64,000 nucleotides of DNA. It comes from Lewinellaceae bacterium (lineage in GTDB: Bacteria > Bacteroidota > Bacteroidia > Chitinophagales > Saprospiraceae). Shown one piece after another: positions 15,919 through 25,165 of the stretch. The stretch is from the NCBI GenBank assembly GCA_016708875.1, contig JADJFA010000019.1, positions 55,305 to 119,304 on the forward strand, given 5' to 3'. The notes beneath the pieces were generated by a model. The model made no database searches. It was not told where the DNA came from and worked only from the letters and a program-made list of their open reading frames with translations. Each line of letters opens with the position of its first letter. The stretch's first letter is position 1. A program made the translations under genes and the position numbers.

Positions 15919-17682
15919 ATGACTCTTTCTTTTCGTTACGCCCTCCTCCTTTCTTTATTCTCTTTTTTTCTTTCTAACCCAGCTGCTTTTGCACAGCCTT
16001 GTCTTTGCTTTGGCACAGAAACCCTGAATTGCACGACCGGGGTTAGGCCTACCCCTTTTCCGCTAAGCACCTCTCGTAGTGTGACTTTGGAAGTTGCAGA
16101 TATTCCAAGGTCGCTGGACACCTTCGCAGGTGCGCGCTACAAGGCTTTTTGGATTTTTGGCGATGGCAATTTTAAGTATTTTGAACACCAGGACTCCATA
16201 CGCGATATTGGCACCCTTCGCTATAACTATACCTATCGTCGAGCTGGGAGATACGCGCCAGAAGCGGTTTTAACGGAAAAGAAGAGCAACACTCGTCCTC
16301 CCGTGCGTGACCGGCGGATCATCCAAATTGGAAACGAGGTAGCGCCTGGCCCAGGCAATGGCTTCGTCCACCAACTTTCAGCGAACGTAAAAACCGTGGA
16401 TGTTTTACCGAGCGACAGCATGAGGACGCATAACTATCTCACTGCTTTTGCGGTATCGACGCCAAGAGACCCTGTCAACACCGGGATTTACTTTTTTTAC
16501 AATTCACAAGTGGCCTTAGGAACCCAACGGGCCGCCATTATGCACGAGACCGTGGATGTGAGCTTGCCTGATTACGCTGGTTCAAATTACACAGTTGGCA
16601 CTACCAATACTTTGGGAGAAATGGGCAATGCGCTTGGGGTAGAGTTAAGACGGCGTTACAATAATTACATTTTTGTGCCAATCACTTCTCAGAATTTCAG
16701 CAATATGCCACCCGATACGGATTTTGATGAATATCGCATATTCCCAATCCTGAGAACCCTTTGGGAAGAAGAAGGTTTGCCCAAGTGCAGGTTTTTGGCT
16801 GTGGTGGTTGGCTCAAGATCGGCTTTGGAAGCAAATTCCCCCGATTTTGGAGTAACAGACAGGGTAGATAATGCAACAGACAGGGTAGATAATACAGAAT
16901 CGGCAGTAAATGCAGAGGTAGCCAGAGGCGACTCTTCAACAGGGTTTTTCACGCCAGAAAAATTGGCAGAACTAGAACGCTTGATCCGCAACTTTTTTCA
17001 AGAAATAAATCTAGACGAACCAGTATATTACGATTCTACTCAAACCCCGATGTACGTTCGCGGTATGTATGAAGTGGAAGTCCCAATGGTAGGAAGCATT
17101 GATCCGAATGAGTTGGAAGTGCTTACCGTTTGTCCGGCTGAAGGGGGCAAATATGATGTGAAATTGCGCTTACAAGTGTGTAACCGTGGAATCATTCCAG
17201 TTCCGAAAGACAGTATCATGATCCGACTAGTTGACCATACGGCTGGGTTGTTTAGCGACTTTAAGTTCATCACCGATTCCGCAATAATGACCCCAAGACT
17301 CACTCGTGACGCGGCGTCGAATAGCTGGCAATTCCAATGGCATACAGGACTGAACGCCGTGTACACCCTTGAAGATGCTGAAGGAACTCCCTATGAGCCG
17401 ATGTGCCTGGAAGTTTATTTTACGCTAAGGACGAATGAAGCGGGGGTAAAAAAATTGCTCAGGGGCGAGGCATTGGAAATGTGTGCAAAATTCGGAGGCT
17501 CCAACTTCGCTGAAGAGTGCCATTTTAACTTTCCAGTGGATTCAATCGCATACGACCCCAAATACGGGTATAATTGCAAATCGCCAGAACCTGAAACTTG
17601 CGCATGTGGCCTGTTGTGCATTCTATTGATCGTCTGTCTGTTGGCCATCCTGCTTTGGTGGTTTTTCAAGAGAAACGATTGA
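15919..17682 (+). CDS. Exported PKD-like protein with C-terminal membrane anchor
   Basis: About 587 residues. ATG 15919 opens a signal peptide (MTLSFRYALLLSLFSFFL...FAQ). Residues around 75-115 (FWIFGDGNFKYFEHQD... YTYRRAGRY) look like a PKD domain with its F-G-D-G motif. The middle and C-terminal parts resemble no family I can name. Six cysteines cluster near the end, followed by one strong transmembrane segment (LLCILLIVCLLAILLWWFF) and a KRND tail. The bulk would thus sit in the periplasm, anchored by its tail. A 21-bp direct duplication gives TDRVDNATDRVDN near residue 315. The next gene is a TPR-CHAT peptidase with the same tail-anchored design. Confidence 0.65.
   Translation: MTLSFRYALLLSLFSFFLSNPAAFAQPCLCFGTETLNCTTGVRPTPFPLSTSRSVTLEVADIPRSLDTFAGARYKAFWIFGDGNFKYFEHQDSIRDIGTLRYNYTYRRAGRYAPEAVLTEKKSNTRPPVRDRRIIQIGNEVAPGPGNGFVHQLSANVKTVDVLPSDSMRTHNYLTAFAVSTPRDPVNTGIYFFYNSQVALGTQRAAIMHETVDVSLPDYAGSNYTVGTTNTLGEMGNALGVELRRRYNNYIFVPITSQNFSNMPPDTDFDEYRIFPILRTLWEEEGLPKCRFLAVVVGSRSALEANSPDFGVTDRVDNATDRVDNTESAVNAEVARGDSSTGFFTPEKLAELERLIRNFFQEINLDEPVYYDSTQTPMYVRGMYEVEVPMVGSIDPNELEVLTVCPAEGGKYDVKLRLQVCNRGIIPVPKDSIMIRLVDHTAGLFSDFKFITDSAIMTPRLTRDAASNSWQFQWHTGLNAVYTLEDAEGTPYEPMCLEVYFTLRTNEAGVKKLLRGEALEMCAKFGGSNFAEECHFNFPVDSIAYDPKYGYNCKSPEPETCACGLLCILLIVCLLAILLWWFFKRND
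16852..16893. repeat. 21-bp in-frame direct duplication
   Basis: The words ACAGACAGGGTAGATAAT occur twice in tandem with a 3-nt spacer, giving two TDRVDN copies in the PKD-like protein. The length is a multiple of three, so the frame is kept. Confidence 0.8.
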
Positions 17683-17698
17683 GTTTGCTTTATCCCAA

Positions 17699-17740
17699 CC
17701 GAAGCGGCGCGTGGCGAGGTATTGCCATGCGCCGCTTCGG
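17699..17740. terminator. Strong intrinsic terminator
   Basis: CCGAAGCGGCGCGTGGC (17699-17715) pairs with GCCATGCGCCGCTTCGG (17724-17740) with one wobble and an 8-nt loop, then GTTTT. It separates the PKD-like gene from the CHAT gene, so the two are probably not one uninterrupted operon. Confidence 0.8.
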
Positions 17741-17769
17741 GTTTTCCCGTTCTTCAAAAAAACTTAGCA

Positions 17770-20660
17770 ATGAACCGATTCGGTTTCCCCTCCGCGTTGC
17801 TTTTCTTTGGGCGCTTTTTCACCCCATGTCCAATTGGCTGGTCAGACTGCCGAAGAATTTTTGGAAACAGCCTATAACAGCTGGGAGCAAGGAAATTTGG
17901 ATGCTGCTATTTCTGCCGCAGATACTGCCGCGTCAATGTTCCGAAAGAATTCGGCGTGTGCGGATTGGCTCAAATGCCGTTTGATAGTGGCCAATGCAGT
18001 GCACGACCGGAGCAGGGACCCATTTCAAGCCTTGGCGATCACGCAAAGCACACTCGCTGAGCCTTGGCTCAAACTACAAAGCGAGGAGGATCAATACCGC
18101 TACTGTAAGGTTTTGATCATGAATGCCTGGCTTGCCAAACAATTGGATGATTACACACAAGTGAGGGAGGACATGGAAAAGGCCTACTCCCTTTTTAAGA
18201 AGCACCTTCCGACTAAAGGCCCCAAGGTTGCAGGCTCCATTTATGCGGAATTGGGCAATGCATACGTGCGGTTCAAGGAGTATGAGGGCGCGCGCAAGGT
18301 TTTTGAGGAAAATTTTCAATACAGCAAGTCGTACCCGGAGTGCGCCAAGTTCAATGACTACGGAAGTCTGTATTTTTCCCTCGGCCCTGATTCCTTGCCG
18401 CGGGCTATGAGCATTTTCCAAAAAGGATTGGATTTTAACCAGAATCAACCTCCTGACAGCAAACTCCCACCAGCTGAGGTGAAGCTATTGCTTTTGAATA
18501 AAGCAGAATGTCTCGCCCAAATGGGGCGTTATGAGGAAGCGCTGGCTGTAAACAAATATGCAGCAGATTACCCCCTCTCTTCCAACGACGAGAGTTACAA
18601 TCGGTGCCTTTTCGGCCTTTATGAGAATTATGGGATCATTTACGCTGGCTTGGGCAAAAGTGGGAGGCGTGAAAATTATCCCTTGTCAGTAAGGTGGTAT
18701 CGAAAACAGATTGATGTCATCGCTAACCCACAGCTGCAATATCCGAAACGGGAAATCGCATTGGCACAAATCGCATTGGGAGAGGTTTTGCTCGATTGGG
18801 GTAAACATCAGGAAGCACTAAAAACCTTCCATGAGGCTATGCGTCTCGTACTCCCAGTTGTCGGAAAAAATCCAGTCTCTGAGCCTACAATTTCGATGCT
18901 TTCCGCTGAATCCATGCTGCTGCGAGCACTTTACGGTAAAGCCCGTGCTTTCAACGCCCTCGGTCAATTGGAGCACGCGCTAAAATGCTTCGAACTCATT
19001 CCCATTGTAGAGGCCAAACTTCGAGCTACCCACGCTTACGAATCCTCCTCCTTACTTGCTTTAAATGAAAGCCGCCAACGTTTCCATATGGCTGTGGACA
19101 TTGCCTGGCAACTTTTTGAGGGCAGTACTGGCAACCCAGCGTTTGCTGAACGTGCCTTTCGGCTCACCGAACTTGCTCGTGGGATGCTTTTGCTTCAAAG
19201 TCTTGTGCAAGCACGAAATTTCTTGCCCAGCCAAATTCGCGAAAAGGATGACGATCTGCGGGTACGAATGGCCTGGCTGGAACATGAGATTGCGGCGATG
19301 CGGGAATCAAACAATTCAACTGACGCAGCAAAATCAAAGATTACGAAAACCAACTTTTCGATCTAAAACTGGAAAGGAAAAATCTGCTCGCCGACTTTCC
19401 CAGCTACAATGATCCGGATTCGCTTTTTTTGGAAGTACTGGCCGCAAAGGATGTACACAAACTCCTGCGCCCCGACCAGGCAATGGCCGATTTTTTCCTG
19501 ACAGAAACGGACGCATATATTTTCAGCTTTGACGCCCGGGGCGATTTCCGGTGGCGAAAAGTCAGCCTGCCCCAAGCGTTCCGGGAACAAACAAGAGATT
19601 TGGTCACCTATCTATGGAAAGGGGAAGACACTGGGCGCGAACAATTTCTGCGCCAGGCATGGCTGCTCGATAGTCTGATGCTGAACCCCGAACGATCTCG
19701 ATTTGGTACTGCCAAAAGCCTGGTCATCGTGCCAGACGATGTGCTGATGCTTGTTCCTTTTGAGATTTTACTCAGTCGTCCGCCCAACTCAAGTGGGAGC
19801 ACCTGGAGAGACCAGCACTGGCTTTTGAATGATTACAACTTTGGCTATGCGTATTCTGCTACGCTATTGAACATCCAAAATGACATCAGCGAGGCACACG
19901 AAAAGACTGCTCAAAAACCGCCTCATGTATTTGGAGGATTTGCGCCAAGTTATGCTGAATCAAGCGCGTACAAACTCCAAAACACCTGCTCAATGGTGAA
20001 AAATGTGCGTAAAATGCTAGGAGGCCATGCCTGGTGCGACGACAGTGCGACCGAAGAACGTTTCAAAAATTCAGCACCCAATTACAGTACTCTTTTGCTG
20101 GCTATGCACGGCATTTCTGACAATGAGTACCCGGAACTTTCCCGCTTGCTTTTCGGCGATCCAGGGCCGGATTCTTTGATAAATAACAATATACTTTACG
20201 CCTCAGAACTTCAAATAATGCGCTTGCAAGCCGATCTCGTGGTATTGAGCGCTTGTCACTCCGGCTCCGGCAGGCTGGAACAGGGAGAAGGGGTGTACAG
20301 CCTTGCCAGAGCTTTTGCCGCAGCACAGGTGCCTGCCACCGTAATGAGTCTTTGGCTGCTCCATGAAGGCACTGCCCCACCACTGGTGGAGGCGTTTTTT
20401 AAATATTTGCAAGCGGGCAAAACCAAGGACGAAGCCCTTCGGCTTGCAAAACTCGACTTTCTAAAAAAGGACGAAAATTTTGAAATGACGCACCCGTTTT
20501 TCTGGGCTGGTCTCGCCGCCTCGGGCGATATGGGGCCTTGGATTTACCTGCTAAACCCACTTCCAATGTTGACTGGTGGTGGTTTGTGGCCATTGGTGCA
20601 GTAGGGGTAGTCGGTGCCTGGTGGTGGAGACGGCGGACAAAATCCATGATTCCGAATTGA
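17770..20660 (+). CDS. TPR-CHAT peptidase, exported and tail-anchored (frameshifted)
   Basis: Once frames are joined this is about 960 residues. An N-terminal signal-like segment starts at ATG 17770 and joins the main frame near 17810-17850. TPR-like helices cover roughly residues 20-480. A charged linker (KDYENQLFDLKLERKNLL) is reached by a shift near 19335, and a CHAT domain follows. CHAT is a caspase-related cysteine protease fold, and both catalytic residues are visible: His in LLLAMHGISDNEYPEL and Cys in LVVLSACHSGSGRLEQGEG. A last shift near 20565 restores DWWWFVAIGAVGVVGAWWWR, a C-terminal membrane helix with an Arg tail, ending at 20660. The target and trigger are unknown. TPR-CHAT proteins in other bacteria act in peptide signalling or defence, but here export and anchoring suggest a periplasmic role. 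Confidence 0.8.
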
Positions 20661-20734
20661 AAGGATACCCTCTTTTTCCATCCTTTTTCCCACCTTTGCG
20701 CCGCTTTTTAGAAAAAAGATGGACTCGTACTTGT

Positions 20735-20770
20735 TCATCGTTCATCATTCATCGTTCACTCGTTCACTCG
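20735..20770. repeat. TTCATCGTTCATC word repeat upstream of glyS
   Basis: GTTCATCGTTCATCATTCATCG and GTTCACTCGTTCACTCG words run up to the glyS ATG. The wording is shared with 158-191. A CACCTTTGCGCCGC stretch at 20691-20704, similar to the promoter -7 region of other genes here, lies upstream, but without a well-placed TTG. Confidence 0.55.
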
Positions 20771-20772
20771 TA

Positions 20773-22319
20773 ATGCAAGAAGATTTGTTCAAGCGCATCG
20801 TGTCGCACTGCAAGGAATACGGATTTATTTACCCCTCATCAGAAGTATATGACGGCTTGAATGGCGTGTATGATTACGGCCCAATGGGGGTTGAATTGAA
20901 AAACAACATCAAAGAATACTGGTGGCGTGCCATGGTGCAGATGCACGAGAACATTACGGGCTCGACTCAGCTATTTTCATGCACCCGCTTATCTGGAAGG
21001 CAAGTGGTCACGTGGACGCGTTCAACGACCCGCTTGTGGACAACAAGGACTCGAAAAAACGGTTCCGCGCGGACGTGCTGATTGAAGGCGAGATTGACAA
21101 GATGAACGGCAAGGCGGATAAAGAAGTGGAAAAAGCAGCTAAGCGCTTTGGAGAATCATTTGATGAAAAAATGTTCCGTGAGACGAATCCACGAGTTTTG
21201 GAATACACCAAAAAGCCGATACTGTCGAAAAACGTCTCGCTAATGCCTTGAAAAACAATGATATGGCTGATTTAAAAGCCATCATTGACGAACTTGAAAT
21301 CGCCGACCCAGACAGCGGCTCCCGCAACTGGACCGAAGTACGTCAGTTCAACCTGATGTTCTCTACCCAAATGTCGAACACGGGCGAAGGCGATAAACTC
21401 TACCTCCGCCCAGAAACTGCGCAAGGCATTTTCGTCAATTTCCAGAACGTTCAAAAAACCACCCGTCAGAAAATACCGTTCGGCATCGCCCAAATCGGCA
21501 AAGCCTTCCGCAACGAGATTGTGGCGCGGTAGTTTATTTTCCAGATGCGCGAATTCGAACAAATGGAAATGCAGTATTTCGTGCGCCCCGGCACCGAAAT
21601 GGAGTGGTATAACACCTGGAAAGCGCGTCGCATGGCCTGGCATCAGGCCGTTACGCCCGCTGCCAAATTGAAATTCAAAGACCACGATAACCTGGCGCAC
21701 TATGCAAACGCGGCAGTGGACATCCAGTTTGAGTTTCCTTTCGGATTCAAAGAACTGGAAGGGATACACTCACGCACCGATTTTGACCTGCGCAGCCACT
21801 CTGAATTGTCGGGAAAGAAGTTGCAATTCTTTGATCCTGAACTCAATGAGCACTACACACCTTTCGTCGTAGAAACCTCTGTTGGCTGCGACCGGATGTT
21901 CCTTGCAGTGCTGAGCAATGCCTTGGTTGAAGAAACGGTGCCCGATGCACAAGGCGAGGACAGCAGCCGCACCGTGCTCCGAATAGCACCCGCACTGGCG
22001 CCCGTGAAATGTGCCGTGTTGCCGCTTCTGAAAAAATAAAGAAGAACTCGTCGGCAAAGCCCGCGAAGTGTACGACAAGTTGAAATTTCACTTCCTCTGC
22101 CAATACGATGAGAAAGATGCCGTCGGTCGTCGCTACCGCCGCCAGGATGCGATTGGTACGCCTTACTGCGTGACGATTGACTTTGAAACCCTCGAAAATG
22201 ACACCGTGACCATCCGCGAGCGCGACTCGATGCAGCAGCAGCGCGTCCACATCAGCGAGGTGGCGGGAATTGTGGGTGAGAAGGTGGATATGCGGAAATT
22301 ATTGGAAAGCATTGCATAA
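20773..22319 (+). CDS. glyS: Glycyl-tRNA synthetase (frame-disrupted)
   Basis: A eukaryote/archaeal-type (alpha2) glycyl-tRNA synthetase of about 515 residues once frames are joined. MQEDLFKRIVSHCKEYGFIY and YDGLNGVYDYGPMGVELKNN form the N-terminus. The class II motifs appear as KLYLRPETAQGIFVNFQNVQ and FRNEIVAR. Breaks: shift near 20962; shift near 21203 at an A5 run (TKK|ADTVEKRLANALK); an in-frame TAG at 21530-21532, where the family has Gln in ARQFIF-MREFEQ; and a shift near 22035 at an A6 run. The enzyme is essential and every block is otherwise well conserved, so sequence error is the best explanation. A 15-bp terminator follows. Confidence 0.9.
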
Positions 22320-22324
22320 AGTAA

Positions 22325-22357
22325 ACCCGTCCTACGGCTCAAAGCCGTAGGACGGGT
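22325..22357. terminator. Bidirectional terminator after glyS
   Basis: ACCCGTCCTACGGCT (22325-22339), loop CAA, AGCCGTAGGACGGGT (22343-22357): a perfect 15-bp stem between convergent glyS and the YicC-like gene. Confidence 0.85.
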
Positions 22358-22382
22358 GGCGTTCTTAATTATAGCACATTCG

Positions 22383-23040
22383 CTATCTGTTCTTTATCTT
22401 CTCCAATTCGTCCTTCATCTGTACCACAATGCGCTGAATGTCAGCGTCATATGCTTTAGCACCAAGGGTATTGATCTCGCGTCCGATTTCTTGCGAAATG
22501 AAATTGAGCGTACGGCCCAGCGATTCCTGCTTGCCGTCCAGTTGCTCGAGAAAATATTTGCAGTGCTGCTCCAGGCGCTGTTTTTCTTCTGACATGTCCA
22601 TTTTCTCCAGATAGAAAAGCATCCTGTTCAAAACGGTTGGGGTCGAGGTTCTCCTTGCCAATTCCTTCTTCCATGTTGTTGCGGATGCGGTCGCGCATGC
22701 GCACAAAACGTTCTTGCTCAAATGGCGTAACCTCTGTTAGCAACAGCATAATATTGGTGAGGCGCAGCCTCAGATCGGCTTCCAGCACCTTGCCCTCCTG
22801 ACGACGAAAAGTCTTCAAGTACCGTCTGCGTTTTGTACCTCGAGCAAGACATCAATTTTACCGCGTTCTGCATGGTCTGCCACGATTTTGCGGAGCTCGA
22901 TTTCTTTTTCCTTGTAATCGCCGGGAAGCCGGAGTTTCACGTCAGTTACTTTTGGCATTGAGTGCACGCACTTCGGCGGTGAGGGTTTTTTCGCCGTAAC
23001 TGCCGTTTGCACGCCCGTAGCCGGTCATCGAAAGCAACAT
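22383..23040 (-). CDS. YicC/YloC-family endoribonuclease, internally shortened and frameshifted
   Basis: The protein starts at ATG 23040 with LLSMTGYGRANGSYGEKTLT, the family N-terminus. A shift near 22955 leads to VTDVKLRLPGDYKEKEIELR and the GKIDVLLEVQNADG strand. The text then jumps near 22815 straight to KTFRRQEGKVLEADLRLRL, which belongs about 65-70 residues further on in YicC proteins. The last part (FYLEKMDMSEEKQRLEQHCK, IGREINTLGAKAYDADIQRI, MKDELEKI) is the conserved C-terminal DUF1732 domain, reached through another shift near 22640. The total is about 219 residues against about 290 usual. YicC proteins are hexameric RNases implicated in small-RNA turnover. Either the assembly lost about 200 nt or the gene has a real internal deletion. 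Confidence 0.75.
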
Positions 23041-23134
23041 ATCAGGTTGATAATGAATTATGAAGGGGAAAAATAAGGAATTTAGCAGGCAAATTTATTT
23101 CATTGTCTGACTAAAATTAATTGGGGAGCGGGCG

Positions 23135-23162
23135 CAAATGTAGGCAAAACACATTGGCTCAA
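23135..23162 (-). promoter_or_regulatory. Promoter of the YicC-like gene
   Basis: On the minus strand, TTG (23162-23160), a 17-nt spacer, then TACATTTG (23142-23135) followed by CGCCCGC. This fits the phylum's TAnnTTTG -7 element, with a leader of about 90 nt. Confidence 0.55.
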
Positions 23163-23316
23163 CAGTTGTGATAAAATTTTTGCCAATTTTGTTTGCAAAT
23201 CGCTGAAAATGAGCGAGGTTGCAGCCTGAAACACGGAAGAAGGTTGTATGAACAAAACGAAAGACGAAGGCTAAGATTTTTGATGCTAACCAATCCCTGA
23301 ATTTTTCTGCCGAAAG

Positions 23317-23347
23317 TTTGCACGGGCAAGATATTGTGCGAACTTTG
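23317..23347 (+). promoter_or_regulatory. Promoter of the HU-family gene
   Basis: TTTG (23317-23320), exactly 19 nt, then GAACTTTG (23340-23347), followed by CACC. The spacing matches the TTTG-N19-TAnnTTTG promoter, and only the TA of the -7 box deviates (GA). The start of transcription is predicted near 23354, 58 nt before the ATG. Confidence 0.6.
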
Positions 23348-23411
23348 CACCTCGATTTTTCAGAAAACCCTATTTTCGTTTATAATTCATTCTAAATCAA
23401 CGAGATAAAAC

Positions 23412-23711
23412 ATGAGAAAGGCTGACCTTGTGAATGCAATTTCCGAAAAGACCGGCGTTGCTAAAGTAGATGTCTTGGTGACGCTTGAAGAACTTTTCAA
23501 GGAAATCAAATCTACCATGACGAAAGGCGAAAATGTTTATATTCGCAGTTTCGGCTCCTTTGTCATTAAACGTCGTGCCAAAAAAGTTGGTCGCAACATC
23601 AAAAAAGGCAAAGCCATTGAGATTCCGGAGCATTACATTCCGTCGTTCAAGCCTGCCAAGATCTTTACCGACCACGTGAAGAATCAAGTACACTCGTTGC
23701 CGGAGGACTAA
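23412..23711 (+). CDS. HU/IHF-family DNA-binding protein
   Basis: A 99-residue nucleoid protein. MRKADLVNAISEKTGVAK and LEELFKEIKSTMTKGENVYI are the helical dimerisation part. RSFGSFVIKRRAKKVGRNIK begins the beta-arm, which ends IPEHYIPSFKPAKIFTDHVK. The conserved Pro at the arm tip and the final F-K-P-A-K motif are present. It bends DNA as a dimer. Transcription likely starts at the promoter at 23317-23347 and ends at the hairpin at 23737-23778. An HU gene followed by a TPR protein, a tiny mS38-like gene and an RNase G gene is a recurrent order in Bacteroidota. Confidence 0.93.
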   Translation: MRKADLVNAISEKTGVAKVDVLVTLEELFKEIKSTMTKGENVYIRSFGSFVIKRRAKKVGRNIKKGKAIEIPEHYIPSFKPAKIFTDHVKNQVHSLPED

Positions 23712-23736
23712 ACCATCGCTTTTCAAAAGAAAGGCA

Positions 23737-23778
23737 GCATCCGGCTTCCGTGGCACATTCGTCGCGGAAGCCGGATGC
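23737..23778. terminator. Terminator hairpin after the HU gene
   Basis: GCATCCGGCTTCCG (23737-23750) pairs perfectly with CGGAAGCCGGATGC (23765-23778) around a 14-nt loop, then TTGTTA. It may weaken read-through into the TPR gene that starts 19 nt later. Confidence 0.75.
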
Positions 23779-23797
23779 TTGTTAGCAAACCCAATAG

Positions 23798-24580
23798 ATG
23801 AACAAAGCGCAGATATTGACCGTTTTAGTCGCAGTGGTTGTCTTTTCGGGACTCTACTTTGGGTTTGATACAAAACCTGACAAGCAAAAGATTACCGAAC
23901 GCTCTCGTGCTTTGCAAGGCGAAAGCACGAGTTTTGAAACTTTGCTTGAGGAAGCCATCACAAAATTGAGCGAAAATCAAGCGACTCAAGTGGCGGAGGT
24001 TCAGCAACAAATCAAAGCAGCTAATGAGGACGAGCAGCGTATAAAACTGCTAAAAAACCTCTCGGGGCTCTGGTACGATTTTGGGCATTTGGCGGTAGCA
24101 GGAGGTTTTGCCGAGCAGGTGGCCGAGTTGGAAAATGCAGATTCATCGTGGTCAGTAGCAGGTGGGACATTTTTTACTGGACTTATCGCTGCAAAAGATC
24201 CGACGTTGCGTCAATATTGTGCCAGTCGCGCGGTCAATGCTTTTGAAAGTGCTGCGTCATTGGCGCCTGAAAAGGTGGAACACCGGGTAAACCTTGCGCT
24301 GGTTTGGGCCGAAAACCCTCCGCCCGACAACCCGATGCAAGCGGTGCTTATGCTGCGCGAATTGGAAAGCAAGCACCCCGAGAATGCATCGGTTTACAAT
24401 GCACTGGGACGTTTAGCAATCAAGACCAACCAATGGCAGCGAGCCATAGAGCGATTGGAAAAAGCCTGGTCGCTTGACAAAAAGAACCCAAATACTCCTT
24501 GTCTCCTGGCTACGGCCTATAAAGGAGCAGGCAACATAGAAAAAGCAACCGAGTACGCCACCCTTTGTCAAGGGAAGTGA
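23798..24580 (+). CDS. TPR protein of the HU-RNase G cluster
   Basis: A 260-residue protein with an N-terminal membrane helix (AQILTVLVAVVVFSGLYFGF), a polar region, and TPR motifs at the C-terminal end (SVYNALGRLAIKTNQWQRAI, RLEKAWSLDKKNPNTPCLLA). It is anchored in the inner membrane by its N-terminus, with most of the chain in the periplasm or cytoplasm; the orientation cannot be fixed. A similar TPR protein stands beside the HU and RNase G genes in many Bacteroidota, but no function is established that I know of. Confidence 0.7.
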   Translation: MNKAQILTVLVAVVVFSGLYFGFDTKPDKQKITERSRALQGESTSFETLLEEAITKLSENQATQVAEVQQQIKAANEDEQRIKLLKNLSGLWYDFGHLAVAGGFAEQVAELENADSSWSVAGGTFFTGLIAAKDPTLRQYCASRAVNAFESAASLAPEKVEHRVNLALVWAENPPPDNPMQAVLMLRELESKHPENASVYNALGRLAIKTNQWQRAIERLEKAWSLDKKNPNTPCLLATAYKGAGNIEKATEYATLCQGK

Positions 24581-24635
24581 CTCATAACTCATAACCTGCC
24601 ACGTTCAAGCGTGGCCATTAAATTTTCAGAGCAGT

Positions 24636-24731
24636 ATGCCTTGCGGAAAAAAACGTAAACGACATAAGATTGCCACCCACAAGCGCAAGAAGCGCCTGCG
24701 CAAGAACCGTCACAAAAGAAGCGTTAAGTAA
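24636..24731 (+). CDS. Tiny basic AURKAIP1/COX24 (mS38-like) protein
   Basis: A 31-residue, extremely basic protein beginning MPCGKKRKRHKIATHKRKK and ending with a row of Arg/Lys and His. This short sequence is almost invariant in Bacteroidota and carries the AURKAIP1/COX24 C-terminal motif of mitochondrial ribosomal protein mS38. It is most likely a small ribosomal subunit protein, by analogy with bS22 of mycobacteria. It lies between the TPR gene and rng, its usual place. A terminator follows 80 nt downstream. Confidence 0.85.
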   Translation: MPCGKKRKRHKIATHKRKKRLRKNRHKRSVK

Positions 24732-24810
24732 CTGAACCACAGGTACTTGTTCATACTATTGACAAGCGCCGAAGGGGTCAGCGACATCGACGCGGACGTC
24801 GAAAATAGCG

Positions 24811-24845
24811 AAACTTTCCGGGAGCGATTGCGCTCGGAAAGTTTT
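24811..24845 (+). terminator. Intrinsic terminator after the mS38-like gene
   Basis: AAACTTTCCGGGAGCG pairs with CGCTCGGAAAGTTT (one bulged G, 4-nt loop), followed by TTT. It is a classical stem plus U-run on the + strand. Confidence 0.75.
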
Positions 24846-25165
24846 TCGCTGTATGCCGCATTTGGACACTACATGGTCCACCTTTTGATTGGCAGTACCC
24901 ATAAACAGTTCTTTGGCAAGCATTTTCACCCAAAAAGTACCCTTTATCTAAAGGAATTCGCTGCATTTTTGATCTTTCCAAGCAAAAATGAATCAGCCCT
25001 CCTTGCCGAGAGAACTGTTATTCCTGCGCAACTCGATCGAAACCAATTCGATCACACTTTGCGCTGCCGATCCGCCGCATTTCCCGACGGCCATTTCCTG
25101 CCGCCTGCGCCACCCCGGTGCTTGGTGTGAGGACTTTTGACGCCTGTGCAAAACCATACATCCTA
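24846..25165. other. Gap before rng with no supported gene
   Basis: 320 nt. A 127-codon open frame crosses it, but its product has no recognisable features and ends inside the rng start region. I see no promoter match and no hairpin. It may hold the rng promoter. Confidence 0.4.

Larger units (their letters stand above)
23041..23411. other. Divergent intergenic region yicC-like/HU
   Basis: 371 nt with no supportable gene. It contains back-to-back promoters: one for the YicC-like gene (23135-23162, minus strand) and one for the HU gene (23317-23347, plus strand). Nothing else stands out. Confidence 0.6.

Noticed and set aside
15397..21532. Alternative genetic code with TAA/TAG read as Gln
   Set aside because: Many other genes end normally at TAA and TAG, and only two internal stops are seen among dozens of indel errors.
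24747..25130. A 127-codon open frame between the mS38-like gene and rng
   Set aside because: It crosses a terminator hairpin, has no recognisable features, and overlaps the rng start region. It looks like a chance open frame.
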